From Kordiimonadales bacterium IMCC3096 (lineage in GTDB: Bacteria; Pseudomonadota; Alphaproteobacteria; Minwuiales; Minwuiaceae): a DNA stretch of 64,000 bases. This document shows positions 36,560 through 46,169 of this stretch, one piece after another (the first letter of the stretch is position 1; the number at the start of each line of letters is the position of its first letter). The position numbers and the translations under genes are program-made. The notes beneath the pieces are model-generated. The model made no database searches and was not told the origin of the DNA. It was given only the letters and a program-made list of their open reading frames with translations. Location of the stretch: NCBI GenBank assembly GCA_016865035.1, contig CP018227.1, positions 4,002,115 to 4,066,114 on the forward strand, given 5' to 3'.

Positions 36560-37945
36560 CTACCGTCCGCGCTCCGACGAGACACCCAGCAGTTTCAGCT
36601 TCCGGTGCAGGGCGGAGCGCTCCATGCCGACGAAGGCCGCCGTCTTGGTGACATTGCCGCCGAACCGGTCGATCTGCGACAGCAGATACTCCCGTTCGAA
36701 GATCTCCCGCGCCTCCCTGAGTGGCAGGGACATGATCTCCTTGCCCGTATCGGGGCGCAGCGTGGCCGCAGCCGGATTGGTGATGTCCGGCGGCAGCATT
36801 TCCAGCGTGATCGGGGAGCGGGATTCGCCCGGCGCCATGATCAGCAGCCGCTCCACCACATTGCGCAACTGGCGTGCATTTCCGGGCCAGTCACAGGCCT
36901 GCAACGCGGCAATGGCTGCCTCCGCCACCGGGCGCGGTGCGAGGCCAGAGTTCTCTGCCGTGCGCCGCATGAAATAGTCGACCAGGGCCGGAATATCCTC
37001 CCGCACCCTGCGCAGCGGCGGCACATTGATCGGCACCACGTTCAGACGGTGAAACAGGTCACCGCGGAACAGGCCCTCTTCAACCAGTTGCGGCAGGTCC
37101 CGACTCGTCGAGGAGATGACACGGACATCGACACTGACGGGACGACTGCCTCCGATGCGCTGAAAGGTCTGGTCCAGCAGGACACGCAGGATCTTGTTCT
37201 GGGTCTGCACCGGCATGTCGGAAACTTCGTCGAGGAACAGGGTTCCGCCGTGCGCGCGTTCCAGCAACCCGATCTTTCGGGGGCCACCGGCAGAATCCTG
37301 CCGTGCTTCCTCCCCGAACAGTTCCAGCTCCATGCGGTCGGGTTCGATGGTGGCCGCGCTGACCACGATGAACGGACCGCCGGAGCGGCGCGAGCGGTTG
37401 TGCAGGTTGCGCGCAACAACTTCCTTGCCGCTGCCAGGCGGACCCGAAACCATGACACGGCTGTTGGTCGGGGCCACGCGCTCGATCTCGCTGCGGAGGG
37501 AAACCATTGGCGCGGATTCGCCGATCAGGTCGGTGTTGCGCCCTGCCCGGCTGCGCAGTTCTGCATTTTCCTGGCGCAGACGGGTGGCTTCCAGCGCGCG
37601 TTCGACGATCAGGGTCAGGCGATCCGCCTTGAACGGCTTCTCGATGAAGTCATAGGCACCACGCTGAATGGCAGCCACAGCGGTCTCGATGGTGCCGTGG
37701 CCGCTGATCATGACGATAGGGGTCTCAGGCACCATCTGCTGGATCACCTCCAGGATCTCCAGCCCGTCCAGTCGACTGCCCTGCAGCCAGATATCCAGAA
37801 TGACCATTGATGGTGCGCGCTCGCTGACGGCGGCCAGCGCCTCGTCCGCATTGCCTGCCACGCGTGTGACGTAGCCCTCGTCCTCCAGAATTCCGGAGAC
37901 CAGCTCCCGGATGTCAGCTTCATCATCGACGATCAGTATGTCCAT
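36560..37945 (-). CDS. ntrX: Response regulator NtrX
   Basis: A 461-residue NtrC-family regulator. The receiver domain carries Asp7/Asp8 and phospho-acceptor Asp51 (MVILDIWLQG). The AAA+ domain has Walker A GPPGSGKEVVARNLH and Walker B-like [13 protein letters not shown], and the C-terminus a Fis-type HTH (GGNVTKTAAFVGMERSALHRKL). The GAFTGA loop needed to contact sigma-54 is absent; the region reads GEEARQDSAGGPRKIG. This agrees with other alphaproteobacterial NtrX, which are thought to act without sigma-54. It overlaps ntrY by 23 bases. Confidence 0.94.
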   Translation of the reverse strand: MDILIVDDEADIRELVSGILEDEGYVTRVAGNADEALAAVSERAPSMVILDIWLQGSRLDGLEILEVIQQMVPETPIVMISGHGTIETAVAAIQRGAYDFIEKPFKADRLTLIVERALEATRLRQENAELRSRAGRNTDLIGESAPMVSLRSEIERVAPTNSRVMVSGPPGSGKEVVARNLHNRSRRSGGPFIVVSAATIEPDRMELELFGEEARQDSAGGPRKIGLLERAHGGTLFLDEVSDMPVQTQNKILRVLLDQTFQRIGGSRPVSVDVRVISSTSRDLPQLVEEGLFRGDLFHRLNVVPINVPPLRRVREDIPALVDYFMRRTAENSGLAPRPVAEAAIAALQACDWPGNARQLRNVVERLLIMAPGESRSPITLEMLPPDITNPAAATLRPDTGKEIMSLPLREAREIFEREYLLSQIDRFGGNVTKTAAFVGMERSALHRKLKLLGVSSERGR

Positions 37946-40241
37946 CGGTCGCCAATACCCTCAAATCCTGTTCGCCCGCATCGCTCTCCGGCGCAGGGTG
38001 CCTCAGCGGGAAGCAGAGGCGGACCTCTGCCCCCGGTCCGTCGGGTGCATCACCAATCTGCAACACCCCGGAGTGCTCCTCCATGATCTTGCGGACGATC
38101 GCCAAGCCCAATCCGGTACCCTTATCTCTTGTGGTCACATAGGGCTCGGTCAAGCGGTCCCGCGCGGTTTCAGGGAGTCCAATACCATTGTCCGTGACTG
38201 CTATCACCGCGACATCATTGTGGCATTTCAGTGTCACCCGTATCCGACCGGCCTCAGTGCCGTTCTCCCGGCCTGAAATGGCTTCAGACGCGTTCTTCAG
38301 GACGTTCGTCAGCACCTGGGCGACCTGTCTGCGGTCGCAGATCAGAGGTGATTCGAGTGCCTCGAGTTCAAGCTGGTAGTCGATGTCGGGGTTCGCGACC
38401 TCCGCCGCGAACGCCGACTGGCGGATGAGGTCCGCCAGATCCTCCGGGCGGAACACCGGGGCCGGCATTCTGGCGAAGGCCGAGAACTCCTCGATCATCC
38501 GACCGATGTCACCGACCTGCCTGACGATGGTGTCGGTGCATTGAATGAAGATCTCCGGATCTGTCGTTATCTGCTTGAGATACTTCCGTTTCAGACGTTC
38601 TGCGGAGAGCTGGATCGGTGTCAGCGGGTTGCGGATCTCGTGCGCGATGCGGCGCGCCACGTCGGCCCAGACCGCCATACGCTGGGCAGAGACAAGGTCC
38701 GTGATGTCGTCGAAGGTCACGACATAGCCCAGCACCTCGCTGTTGCGGCGCTCGGCACCGACGCGGACAAAGAATGTCTTCGACGTGCCTTCGCGGCTGA
38801 TGCTGATCTCGCCTTCCGCCAGCCGGTTCGGACGGTCGGTCGCATCACGCAGCAGGTCAGCCATCTCAGGCACGGCCTCGTCCAGGTGACGTCCGACAAG
38901 ATCAGACTGCGACAGACCCAGCAGCCGACTGGCCGAACGGTTGGGCACGTCGATGAAGCCGCGCGTATCCAGCCCGATGACACCGGCAGTGACACCCGCG
39001 AGCACGGTCTCCATGAACCGCCGGCGTTCATCCACCGTCCGGTTGGCCAGTTGCAGTTCGGCCTGCTGGTTCTCGATCTGTCGCGCCATCCGGTTGAAGG
39101 TCCGGCCCAGTGTCTCGATCTCGTCGTCCTCTCCGGTGTTGACGACGCGGGCGGCCAGATCGCCCTCCCGCACCCTTTCGGCGGCCACCACGACGCCACC
39201 AAGCCGCCGGGAGATGCGCGTGGAGAACGTCAGCGCCAGCCAGACGGCCGCGAGCATCAGCAACACCGTGACCACCACGAACATCAGGAAGAACGTGAGT
39301 TCGAAGCCGAAACGCTGGGCCGCAAGCCGTTCATAGTCCTCTGCCGCCTGACGGGCGCGCTGGACCTGTGCCGCCACCCGTGGCTCCACGAACCGTCCGA
39401 CATAGAGGTAGACCTGATAGACCCCCAGATACCCGTCGAGCAGGATCAGCGCGGCGGACTTGTCATCCGGCAGTCCGGTCAGCGTGTTGGGTGACAGGGC
39501 GTTGGATGTGTCGGACAGCATCACGACATCGCCCCGGTCTGCTTCCTCGATCGCCGACAGCGGCACCTGGTCGGCAAGACCCGTGGAGCTCAGGCTGGTC
39601 TGGGCCAGAATGGTGCCGCTGCGATCAAAGACAATGGCCTCGCTCAGCCCGCGCGCACCGGCCTGGGCACTGACAACACGGTTCAGCAAATTCCGGTTGT
39701 CCTGCACCGATCCGGCGACGCGATTGAGATCCTGCGCCATGGCCAGCGCATCGGCGCGGATGGTCGCGCGATGTTCGGTGATCAGCGATTCCGCGACAGC
39801 GACCGACTCGGCGACGGCCTGCTGCGCCCGCTCACTGAACCAGCCCTCCAGCCGCAGGTCGAAGAACAGGGTGGAGAACCCCGCGACCAGCAGCGCGGGA
39901 ACCACCGCCGCGGCGGCAAACAGGCTCGCCAGGCGCATGTGCAGGGCGGCACCGGCCATGCCGGCCCGCTGCGCCCGCCAGATGCGCCAGACCCGCGCAA
40001 CGATGACCACGACCAGCAGCACCAGCACCAGCACATCGAAGATGATCAGCAGCGGCGGCAGTTCGGCGACGCTCTGCAGCGGCGCCTCGGTGCGGAACAG
40101 GGTCGCATAGGTCGCCGCCCCCGCCCCCAGCGCCAGGGCCGCCAGCCCGAACGCACCCAGGCGACCGACCTCCATGTCCAGCATCCTGTTGCGCAGGCGG
40201 ATCACGGCAGGTGTCCTGGATTCTTGGGCGGGCGCGGTCAT
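37923..40241 (-). CDS. ntrY: Sensor histidine kinase NtrY
   Basis: A 772-residue membrane kinase. Three helices lie at about 30-110, a periplasmic sensor segment follows, then a helix near 310-335, HAMP (about 340-390), PAS (about 405-510), HisKA with the phospho-His in RRIAHEIRNPLTPIQLSAERL, and HATPase_c with NVLKNASEAIS, VTDNGIGLP and DKGTGLGLAIVRKI. It senses envelope, redox or nitrogen signals and phosphorylates NtrX. A 99-base gap separates it from ntrC. Confidence 0.95.
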   Translation of the reverse strand: MTAPAQESRTPAVIRLRNRMLDMEVGRLGAFGLAALALGAGAATYATLFRTEAPLQSVAELPPLLIIFDVLVLVLLVVVIVARVWRIWRAQRAGMAGAALHMRLASLFAAAAVVPALLVAGFSTLFFDLRLEGWFSERAQQAVAESVAVAESLITEHRATIRADALAMAQDLNRVAGSVQDNRNLLNRVVSAQAGARGLSEAIVFDRSGTILAQTSLSSTGLADQVPLSAIEEADRGDVVMLSDTSNALSPNTLTGLPDDKSAALILLDGYLGVYQVYLYVGRFVEPRVAAQVQRARQAAEDYERLAAQRFGFELTFFLMFVVVTVLLMLAAVWLALTFSTRISRRLGGVVVAAERVREGDLAARVVNTGEDDEIETLGRTFNRMARQIENQQAELQLANRTVDERRRFMETVLAGVTAGVIGLDTRGFIDVPNRSASRLLGLSQSDLVGRHLDEAVPEMADLLRDATDRPNRLAEGEISISREGTSKTFFVRVGAERRNSEVLGYVVTFDDITDLVSAQRMAVWADVARRIAHEIRNPLTPIQLSAERLKRKYLKQITTDPEIFIQCTDTIVRQVGDIGRMIEEFSAFARMPAPVFRPEDLADLIRQSAFAAEVANPDIDYQLELEALESPLICDRRQVAQVLTNVLKNASEAISGRENGTEAGRIRVTLKCHNDVAVIAVTDNGIGLPETARDRLTEPYVTTRDKGTGLGLAIVRKIMEEHSGVLQIGDAPDGPGAEVRLCFPLRHPAPESDAGEQDLRVLATDGHTDRR

Positions 40242-40340
40242 GGGTTTCCGGAATCAGTGCCTCAACACGTCCCGGACTATAGGCCAGCTTGGCTGCGGGC
40301 GTCAGGGGGTGGCTGATGCCTTGGCGTCAGGCGATCCGTA

Positions 40341-41786
40341 TCAGTCGAAACCGGCACCGCGAACCACGCGGATATCCAGTTCACGGATCTTCTTGCGCAG
40401 CGTGTTCCGGTTCAGGCCCAGAAGATCCGCAGCGCGCAACTGATTGCCCCGCGTCGCGGCCAGAGACAGGTTGATCAGCGGCTTTTCCATCTCGCGCAGG
40501 ACGCGGTCATACAGCCCGGCCGGAGGCAGATCCTCCCCATGGGCGGTGAAGTACTGCGACAGATGATATTCGATGGCGGAACCCAGACTCTCGGACGCCG
40601 GACTGTATTCCTCCGCCGGTGACGGCAGCGGATCGGCCAGTTCACGCTCCACGATATCGACCGTGATGGTCTCGTCGGAATAGAGCGCGGCAAAGCGCCG
40701 GACCAGATTCTCCAGTTCGCGCACATTCCCGGGCCAGCGGTAGCTGATCAGGCGGTTCATGGCGTCCCTGTCGACGGTCTTGGCGGGCAGCCCCTCCTCC
40801 GACGCGCGATTGAGGAAATGGCGGATCAGGTCCGGGATATCCTCCGAACGTTCCCGCAGCGGCGGCAGGCGGATCGGAACGACGTTCAGGCGATAGTAGA
40901 GATCCTCCCGGAACAGCCCCTGGCCGATCTGCACCCGGAGGTCGCGGTTGGTCGCGGCGACGATGCGGACATCGGTACGAATGGAGGTACGTCCGCCAAC
41001 CGTCGTGTACTCGCCCTGCTGCAGCACGCGCAGCAACCTGGTCTGCGCCTCCAGCGGCATGTCCCCGATCTCGTCCAGGAACAGGGTGCCGCCGTCGGCC
41101 TGCTCGAACCGGCCGGAGCTCTTCTGCAGCGCGCCGGTGAAGGAGCCCTTCTCGTGTCCGAAGAGCTCGCTTTCGATCAGTTCACGTGGAATCGCGGCCA
41201 TGTTGATGGCGACGAAGGGGCCATTGCGGCGCTTGCCGTATTCGTGCAGCGCGCGGGCCACCAGTTCCTTGCCGGTGCCGGACTCACCGGTGATCATGAC
41301 GGTCAGATCGGTCGTCATCAGGCGCGCCATGACGCGATAGATTTCCTGCATGGCGGGGGAACGGCCGATCAGCGGCATCGCTTCCTCGCCCTCGATCCCC
41401 ACTTCACCACCGGTTCCCGTAGGCGCGCTCAGCGCCCGCTCGACGATGGTCAGCAGTTCCTTCAGATCGAAGGGTTTCGGCAGATACTCGTAGGCGCCGC
41501 GCTCCGTCGCCTTGACCGCCGTCAGCAGGGTGTTGCGGGCACTCATGACCACAACGGGAAGATCAGGCCGCAGCTTCTTGACGCGGGGCAGCAGATCGAG
41601 ACCGCTCTCGTCAGGCATGACCACATCCGTGATCACCAGATCCCCTGCCCCGTCGGAGACCCAGCGCCACAATGTGGAGGCGTTCCCGGTCGAGCGCACA
41701 TCGTACCCCGCGCGTCCCAGTGCCTGGTTCAGCACGGTACGGATACCACGATCATCGTCGGCGACGAGGATGGACGCTGGTGTCAT
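40341..41786 (-). CDS. ntrC: Nitrogen regulator NtrC
   Basis: A 481-residue sigma-54 activator. The receiver has Asp10-12 and phospho-acceptor Asp54 ([15 protein letters not shown]). The AAA+ domain has [19 protein letters not shown] (Walker A), [22 protein letters not shown] with GSFTGA in place of the usual GAFTGA, and DEIGDMP (Walker B). The Fis-type HTH is near the end ([20 protein letters not shown]). Phosphorylated by NtrB, it turns on nitrogen-scavenging genes. Overlaps ntrB by four bases. Confidence 0.96.
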   Translation of the reverse strand: MTPASILVADDDRGIRTVLNQALGRAGYDVRSTGNASTLWRWVSDGAGDLVITDVVMPDESGLDLLPRVKKLRPDLPVVVMSARNTLLTAVKATERGAYEYLPKPFDLKELLTIVERALSAPTGTGGEVGIEGEEAMPLIGRSPAMQEIYRVMARLMTTDLTVMITGESGTGKELVARALHEYGKRRNGPFVAINMAAIPRELIESELFGHEKGSFTGALQKSSGRFEQADGGTLFLDEIGDMPLEAQTRLLRVLQQGEYTTVGGRTSIRTDVRIVAATNRDLRVQIGQGLFREDLYYRLNVVPIRLPPLRERSEDIPDLIRHFLNRASEEGLPAKTVDRDAMNRLISYRWPGNVRELENLVRRFAALYSDETITVDIVERELADPLPSPAEEYSPASESLGSAIEYHLSQYFTAHGEDLPPAGLYDRVLREMEKPLINLSLAATRGNQLRAADLLGLNRNTLRKKIRELDIRVVRGAGFD

Positions 41787-42871
41787 CGTTTTCTCTTCCC
41801 TCGGTTCTGAACAACGGGCAGATGAACCCGGAAACGGGCACCGCGGGCCATGTTGTCGGCCTCCACGATGCCGCCATGATCGCCAACGATCTTCGCGACG
41901 AGTGCGAGTCCCAGCCCGGTTCCGCCGGGACGGGTCGAGACAAAGGGATCGAAGAGATTCGGTCTCAGATCCTCGGGAATGCCGTCGCCATTGTCGGATA
42001 CAGTGACCTCGAGCGGCAGTTGGATACGCTCCCGGCTGCCCGGCAGGGCCAGCCGCACACCATGACGGTAGGCCGTGTTCAGGTGAATCTCGCCCTTCTT
42101 GCGCGGTACCGCCTCGGCAGCGTTCTTCACGAGGTTCAGGAAGACCTGGATCAACTGGTCCTTGTCGCCCGGGATCATCGGCAGGGAGGGGTCGTAGTTC
42201 TCGATGATCTTGACGTGGGAGGCGAACCCGTTCTCCGCCAGGCGGCGCACCCGTTCCAGCACCTCATGGATGTTCACCGGCTCGCCTTCCAGTGGGCTGG
42301 GGCTGGAGAATGCTTCCATGCGATCGACCAGGGCAACGATACGCCCCACCTCGTCAACGATCAGGCGGGTCAGGTCGCGGTCTTCCTCCGAAGCATTGGT
42401 CTCAAGCAATTGCGCCGCGCCACGGATGCCCGACAGCGGATTCTTGACCTCATGCGCCAGCACGGCCGCCATGCCGGTGACAGCCCGTGCGGCACCGCGG
42501 TGGACCAGCGACTGGTCCATCTTCGACGCCATCGACCGCTCATCGATCTGGATCACCACGGCACCAGAATCATCGTGGAGTGGCGACAGCTTGATGTTGA
42601 CCGTCTTGACCTCCGTCCGGGCGCCGCCGAGCAGGATGCCGTATTCGGACACAGCGCCCGTGCTGTACTGTATCTGCTCGAACAGCGACAGCATCGGACT
42701 GCCGAAGGGGATGATGTCCTGCAGGCGATTCTTCTTCAGCGCCGCCTGCCCCATGCCGAAGAACTCCTCGGCCGCAGGATTGGCGCGCAGTATGGCTCCC
42801 CCCTTGCCGGCGACGAGTATCGGGTCAGGGATCGTGTCGAGGATGGCGGAGGCATCGATGCGGCCCATCAT
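41783..42871 (-). CDS. ntrB: Nitrogen sensor kinase NtrB
   Basis: A 362-residue soluble kinase: PAS domain (about 8-110, [22 protein letters not shown]), HisKA with phospho-His140 in [15 protein letters not shown], and HATPase_c with [20 protein letters not shown] and [13 protein letters not shown]. With PII it phosphorylates or dephosphorylates NtrC according to nitrogen status. Four-base overlaps on both sides couple it to dusB and ntrC. Confidence 0.96.
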   Translation of the reverse strand: MMGRIDASAILDTIPDPILVAGKGGAILRANPAAEEFFGMGQAALKKNRLQDIIPFGSPMLSLFEQIQYSTGAVSEYGILLGGARTEVKTVNIKLSPLHDDSGAVVIQIDERSMASKMDQSLVHRGAARAVTGMAAVLAHEVKNPLSGIRGAAQLLETNASEEDRDLTRLIVDEVGRIVALVDRMEAFSSPSPLEGEPVNIHEVLERVRRLAENGFASHVKIIENYDPSLPMIPGDKDQLIQVFLNLVKNAAEAVPRKKGEIHLNTAYRHGVRLALPGSRERIQLPLEVTVSDNGDGIPEDLRPNLFDPFVSTRPGGTGLGLALVAKIVGDHGGIVEADNMARGARFRVHLPVVQNRGKRKR

Positions 42872-43863
42872 GCCGCCCTGGCCTGCACGGCCATCCGGTC
42901 GGCATCTGTCCCGAAATGCCGTGCGACGGCATTCAGAACGACGTCCGGGTCTTCCGCCGTCATCACTTCGGCCCGGAATGCGCCGGGATCATCAAGGTGC
43001 ACCGAATACCAGCCGAGATGCTTGCGCGCGATGCGCACCATCGGCCAGGTGTCGCCGCTGTCGATCAGGTCGCGATAGTGCGTCAGCAGCAGCGCACCGA
43101 TCTCAGGCACCGTCGGCACGGTGAACGTCTGACCGCGCAAGGCCGCGATGACCTGTGCCGGGAACCAGGGTCGCCCCTGGGCGCCACGTCCGATCATCAG
43201 ACCGTCGGCACCGGACTGCTGCAGGCAGGTCCGCGCCTCCTCGACGGTCGTGATGTCTCCGTTCGCGACAACCGGAATGGCAACAGCCCGCTTCACATCC
43301 GAAATGAAACGCCAGTCCGCCCGCCCCTTGTAGAACTGGCAGCGGGTGCGCCCGTGAACCGTGATCATGCGAACGCCCAGATCCTCCGCAATGCGGGCGA
43401 GTTCCGGGGCATTGCGGCAATCATCGTCCCAGCCGGTCCGCATCTTCAGCGTGACCGGAACCCGGGCGGCGGCAACCACCGCCGCGATGATGCTGCGGGC
43501 CTGATCCAGGTCGCGCATCAGTGCGGAACCGGCATAGCCACCGGTGACCTGCTTGGCGGGACAGCCCATGTTGATATCGACGATGTCCGCGCCTTGATCG
43601 ACCACGAAACGTGCAGCATTCGCCATGATCGCCGGGTCACGACCGGCAATCTGGATCGCCTGCACACCACTTCCGTCGTGGCGAAGCATGCGACTGGTTC
43701 GGTCCTGACCACTCAGGACATGGCGACCGGCGACCATCTCCGCGAACGCCAGACCGACACCGAAATGCTTCACCATTCGGCGGAACGGCGCATCCGTGAT
43801 ACCCGACATCGGTGCCAGCATCACAGGATCGCTGATCCGGTGTCGCCCGATAGATATGCTCAT
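42868..43863 (-). CDS. dusB: tRNA-dihydrouridine synthase (DusB/NifR3)
   Basis: A 331-residue FMN enzyme reducing uridines in the tRNA D-loop. DPVMLAPMSGITDAPFR binds FMN at the start, the catalytic cysteine is in VDINMGCPAKQVTGG, followed by HGRTRCQFYKG and SGADGLMIGRGAQGRPW. It heads the operon into ntrB, the arrangement for which alphaproteobacterial copies were named nifR3. A good promoter lies 39 bases upstream of the ATG. Confidence 0.95.
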   Translation of the reverse strand: MSISIGRHRISDPVMLAPMSGITDAPFRRMVKHFGVGLAFAEMVAGRHVLSGQDRTSRMLRHDGSGVQAIQIAGRDPAIMANAARFVVDQGADIVDINMGCPAKQVTGGYAGSALMRDLDQARSIIAAVVAAARVPVTLKMRTGWDDDCRNAPELARIAEDLGVRMITVHGRTRCQFYKGRADWRFISDVKRAVAIPVVANGDITTVEEARTCLQQSGADGLMIGRGAQGRPWFPAQVIAALRGQTFTVPTVPEIGALLLTHYRDLIDSGDTWPMVRIARKHLGWYSVHLDDPGAFRAEVMTAEDPDVVLNAVARHFGTDADRMAVQARAA

Positions 43864-43901
43864 AAATCACTCAATCGCAAACAGTGCGCAACTCTTGTGC
43901 A

Positions 43902-43930
43902 AATATGCGGCAGCCTACTGGCGCTTGCAA
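43902..43930 (-). promoter_or_regulatory. Promoter for the dusB-ntrBC operon
   Basis: On the minus strand TTGCAA (43930-43925), a 17-base spacer and CATATT (43907-43902) form a good housekeeping promoter, with a predicted leader of about 30 bases before dusB. Confidence 0.6.
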
Positions 43931-44020
43931 GTTATTGCTGCCCTTGTGAGCAGCACACCTTTCGCGCTAATCCAGTCGCAAGTCCCGCGCCACCCCCTTT
44001 TCCGTCAATGGCAGGAAGCA

Positions 44021-45205
44021 ATGCAAACAGCTGCACTGATTGTCGCAGCCGGTCGCGGCACACGCCTGGGCGGCGAATTGCCGAAACAGTATCTGCTGCT
44101 GGACGGCGAACCGGTCCTGCGGCGGACTGTCTCCGCCTTCCTGGCGCATCCGCGCATCGACCAGGTCCTGGTGGTCATCGGTGCCGGACAGCAGGATCTC
44201 TACGACCAGGCCCTCAGCGGCCTCGACCTGCTGCCCCCCGTCGTCGGCGGTGAGACACGACAGCAGTCCGTCGCGGCAGGTCTGGCTGCACTGGCCGGAT
44301 CGGCACCGACACATGTGCTGATTCATGATGCCGCGCGCGCCCTGATCGATGATGCACTGATTTCCCGGGTCTGCGATGCGCTGGAGAGCAGCCCTGCGGT
44401 CCTGCCCGCGCTGCCGGTGGTCGACAGTCTCAGCCGTATCGAAGGTGATCAGGTCGTCGGCACGCAGGACCGGGAGCATCTGGTGCGCGCGCAGACCCCG
44501 CAGGGCTTTGATTTCGCGGCGATCACCGACGCGCATGGCAGAATGACGGGCCAGGCCTTCAGCGATGATGTGGCGGTGGCGCGCGCTGCGGGTATGGTGG
44601 TGCGGGTGGTTGCGGGGACGGAAGACAACTTCAAGATCACCATCGCCGACGATCTGAAACGGGCCGAAAGCCTGCTGCGTCAGAAGGGCCAGAACAACGT
44701 GGAGACAAGAACCGGTTCGGGCTTCGACGTGCATCGTCTTGCCGATGACAGGGCAATGGTGCTCTGCGGCCTGCCGATCCCGCATCCGCAAGGACTTGCC
44801 GGCCATTCCGATGCCGATGTGGCCCTGCACGCGATCACGGATGCCGTCCTGGGGGCGATGGCAGAGGGCGATATCGGCGATCATTTTCCCCCTGAGGACA
44901 ATCGCTGGAAGGGTGTCAATTCGGATATCTTCCTGCGCTATGCCGCATCGCTGCTCCAGCTCAGGGCCGGCAGGGTCATCAGCATCGATCTGACGATCAT
45001 CTGCGAGGCACCGAAGATCAAGCCGCACCGGCAGGCGATGCGGGAGAATGTGGCCGCCATTCTGGGGATTCCGGTGCACAGGATCAGCATCAAGGCCACC
45101 ACGACGGAAAGGCTGGGCTTCACGGGCCGAAGGGAAGGCATCGCCGCCCAGGCCATCGCCACCGTTGAACTGCCACGTGATCCGGATACCTTCGAAGCCT
45201 CATGA
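44021..45205 (+). CDS. ispDF: Bifunctional IspD/IspF
   Basis: A 394-residue fusion of two steps of the non-mevalonate isoprenoid pathway. IspD (about 1-228): ALIVAAGRGTRLGGELPKQY, DAARALIDDALI and RAQTPQGFDF; it makes CDP-methylerythritol. IspF (about 236-394): GSGFDVHRL (metal Asp/His), GHSDADVALHAITDAVLGA, KATTTERLGFTGRREGIA; it forms the cyclodiphosphate. The fusion is common in alphaproteobacteria. ATG 44021 follows AGGAAG; the frame is open 75 codons further up but that part is not IspD-like. Its stop overlaps pgpA (ATGA). Confidence 0.96.
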   Translation: MQTAALIVAAGRGTRLGGELPKQYLLLDGEPVLRRTVSAFLAHPRIDQVLVVIGAGQQDLYDQALSGLDLLPPVVGGETRQQSVAAGLAALAGSAPTHVLIHDAARALIDDALISRVCDALESSPAVLPALPVVDSLSRIEGDQVVGTQDREHLVRAQTPQGFDFAAITDAHGRMTGQAFSDDVAVARAAGMVVRVVAGTEDNFKITIADDLKRAESLLRQKGQNNVETRTGSGFDVHRLADDRAMVLCGLPIPHPQGLAGHSDADVALHAITDAVLGAMAEGDIGDHFPPEDNRWKGVNSDIFLRYAASLLQLRAGRVISIDLTIICEAPKIKPHRQAMRENVAAILGIPVHRISIKATTTERLGFTGRREGIAAQAIATVELPRDPDTFEAS

Positions 45206-45678
45206 TCATCCAGAGAATCGCAACATTCCTGGCCACGTTCGGCTATTCCGGTCTGATCCGGCCTGCACCGGGCACCTGGGGTTCCCTGGCCGCATTGCCC
45301 GTTGGCTGGCTTGTCATGTGGCTTGGCGGCCAGGTCGCGCTGATCGTCGCCATAGTCGTGACGTTTGGCGTCGGTCTGTGGGCGGCGCGGGCGCACATGC
45401 GGGCACACAGGACGATGCATGACCCGTCCGAGATCGTGATCGACGAGGCTGCGGGCCAGTGGATTCCGCTGCTGCCCTTCACGGCCTTTGATCCGGTCGG
45501 CTATCTGGTGGCGTTCGTCAGCTTCCGCCTGTTCGACATCTGGAAACCGGGGCCGGTCGGCTGGGCCGACAGGCGGCTGAAGGGATCGCTGGGCGTGATG
45601 GCTGACGACATCGTTGCGGGCATCTTTGCCGGAATCTGTGTGCTTCTGCTACAGTATGCGACAGGAGTGTTCGGATGA
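45202..45678 (+). CDS. pgpA: Phosphatidylglycerophosphatase A
   Basis: A 158-residue membrane phosphatase that makes phosphatidylglycerol from its phosphate. [34 protein letters not shown] and the acidic [15 protein letters not shown] are family marks; three to four membrane helices. Coupled by ATGA overlaps to ispDF before and pncC after. Confidence 0.93.
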   Translation: MIIQRIATFLATFGYSGLIRPAPGTWGSLAALPVGWLVMWLGGQVALIVAIVVTFGVGLWAARAHMRAHRTMHDPSEIVIDEAAGQWIPLLPFTAFDPVGYLVAFVSFRLFDIWKPGPVGWADRRLKGSLGVMADDIVAGIFAGICVLLLQYATGVFG

Positions 45679-46169
45679 TGACAGAGCGCCTGATATCGGA
45701 TGCCGCTGAATTGCTTGCGTACATGCGCGAGCGGGAGCTGATGCTTGCAACCGCCGAAAGCTGTACGGGCGGCATGATCGCGGGAATCCTGACGGAGGTT
45801 GCGGGATCCTCGGATGTCGTGGACCGGGGGTTCGTGACCTATTCCAATGAAGCCAAGCAGGACATGCTAGGTATCCCGCCTCCCCTGATCATTGAGCATG
45901 GTGCGGTCTCCGAACCGGTGGCCGTCGCCATGGCGGAGGGCGCCTTGCGCAACAGCCGGGCCGATATTGCCGTTTCAGTGACCGGCGTTGCGGGACCCGG
46001 GGGCGGCACGGCCACAAAGCCTGTCGGTCTGGTGCATATCGCCTGTGCCCGCCGAGGCAGGGACACCGTGCATCAGCGTCATCTCTTCGCGGATCGCGGT
46101 CGGGGCTGGATCAGGCAGGAAACCGTCGCACAGGCATTCCGGATCATGGCGCAGCAGGCCCGGATCTGA
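45675..46169 (+). CDS. pncC: CinA C-terminal-type nicotinamide-nucleotide amidase
   Basis: A 164-residue stand-alone CinA C-terminal domain. [40 protein letters not shown] and [22 protein letters not shown] are the expected segments. It hydrolyses NMN to nicotinate mononucleotide in NAD salvage. Third gene of ispDF-pgpA-pncC. Its TGA is directly followed by the reverse stop of sppA (TGATCA). Confidence 0.92.
   Translation: MMTERLISDAAELLAYMRERELMLATAESCTGGMIAGILTEVAGSSDVVDRGFVTYSNEAKQDMLGIPPPLIIEHGAVSEPVAVAMAEGALRNSRADIAVSVTGVAGPGGGTATKPVGLVHIACARRGRDTVHQRHLFADRGRGWIRQETVAQAFRIMAQQARI

Noticed and set aside
43796-44020. N-terminal extension of ispDF
   Set aside because: The 75 extra codons overlap dusB and its promoter; the conserved IspD start and an AGGAAG site fit ATG 44021.
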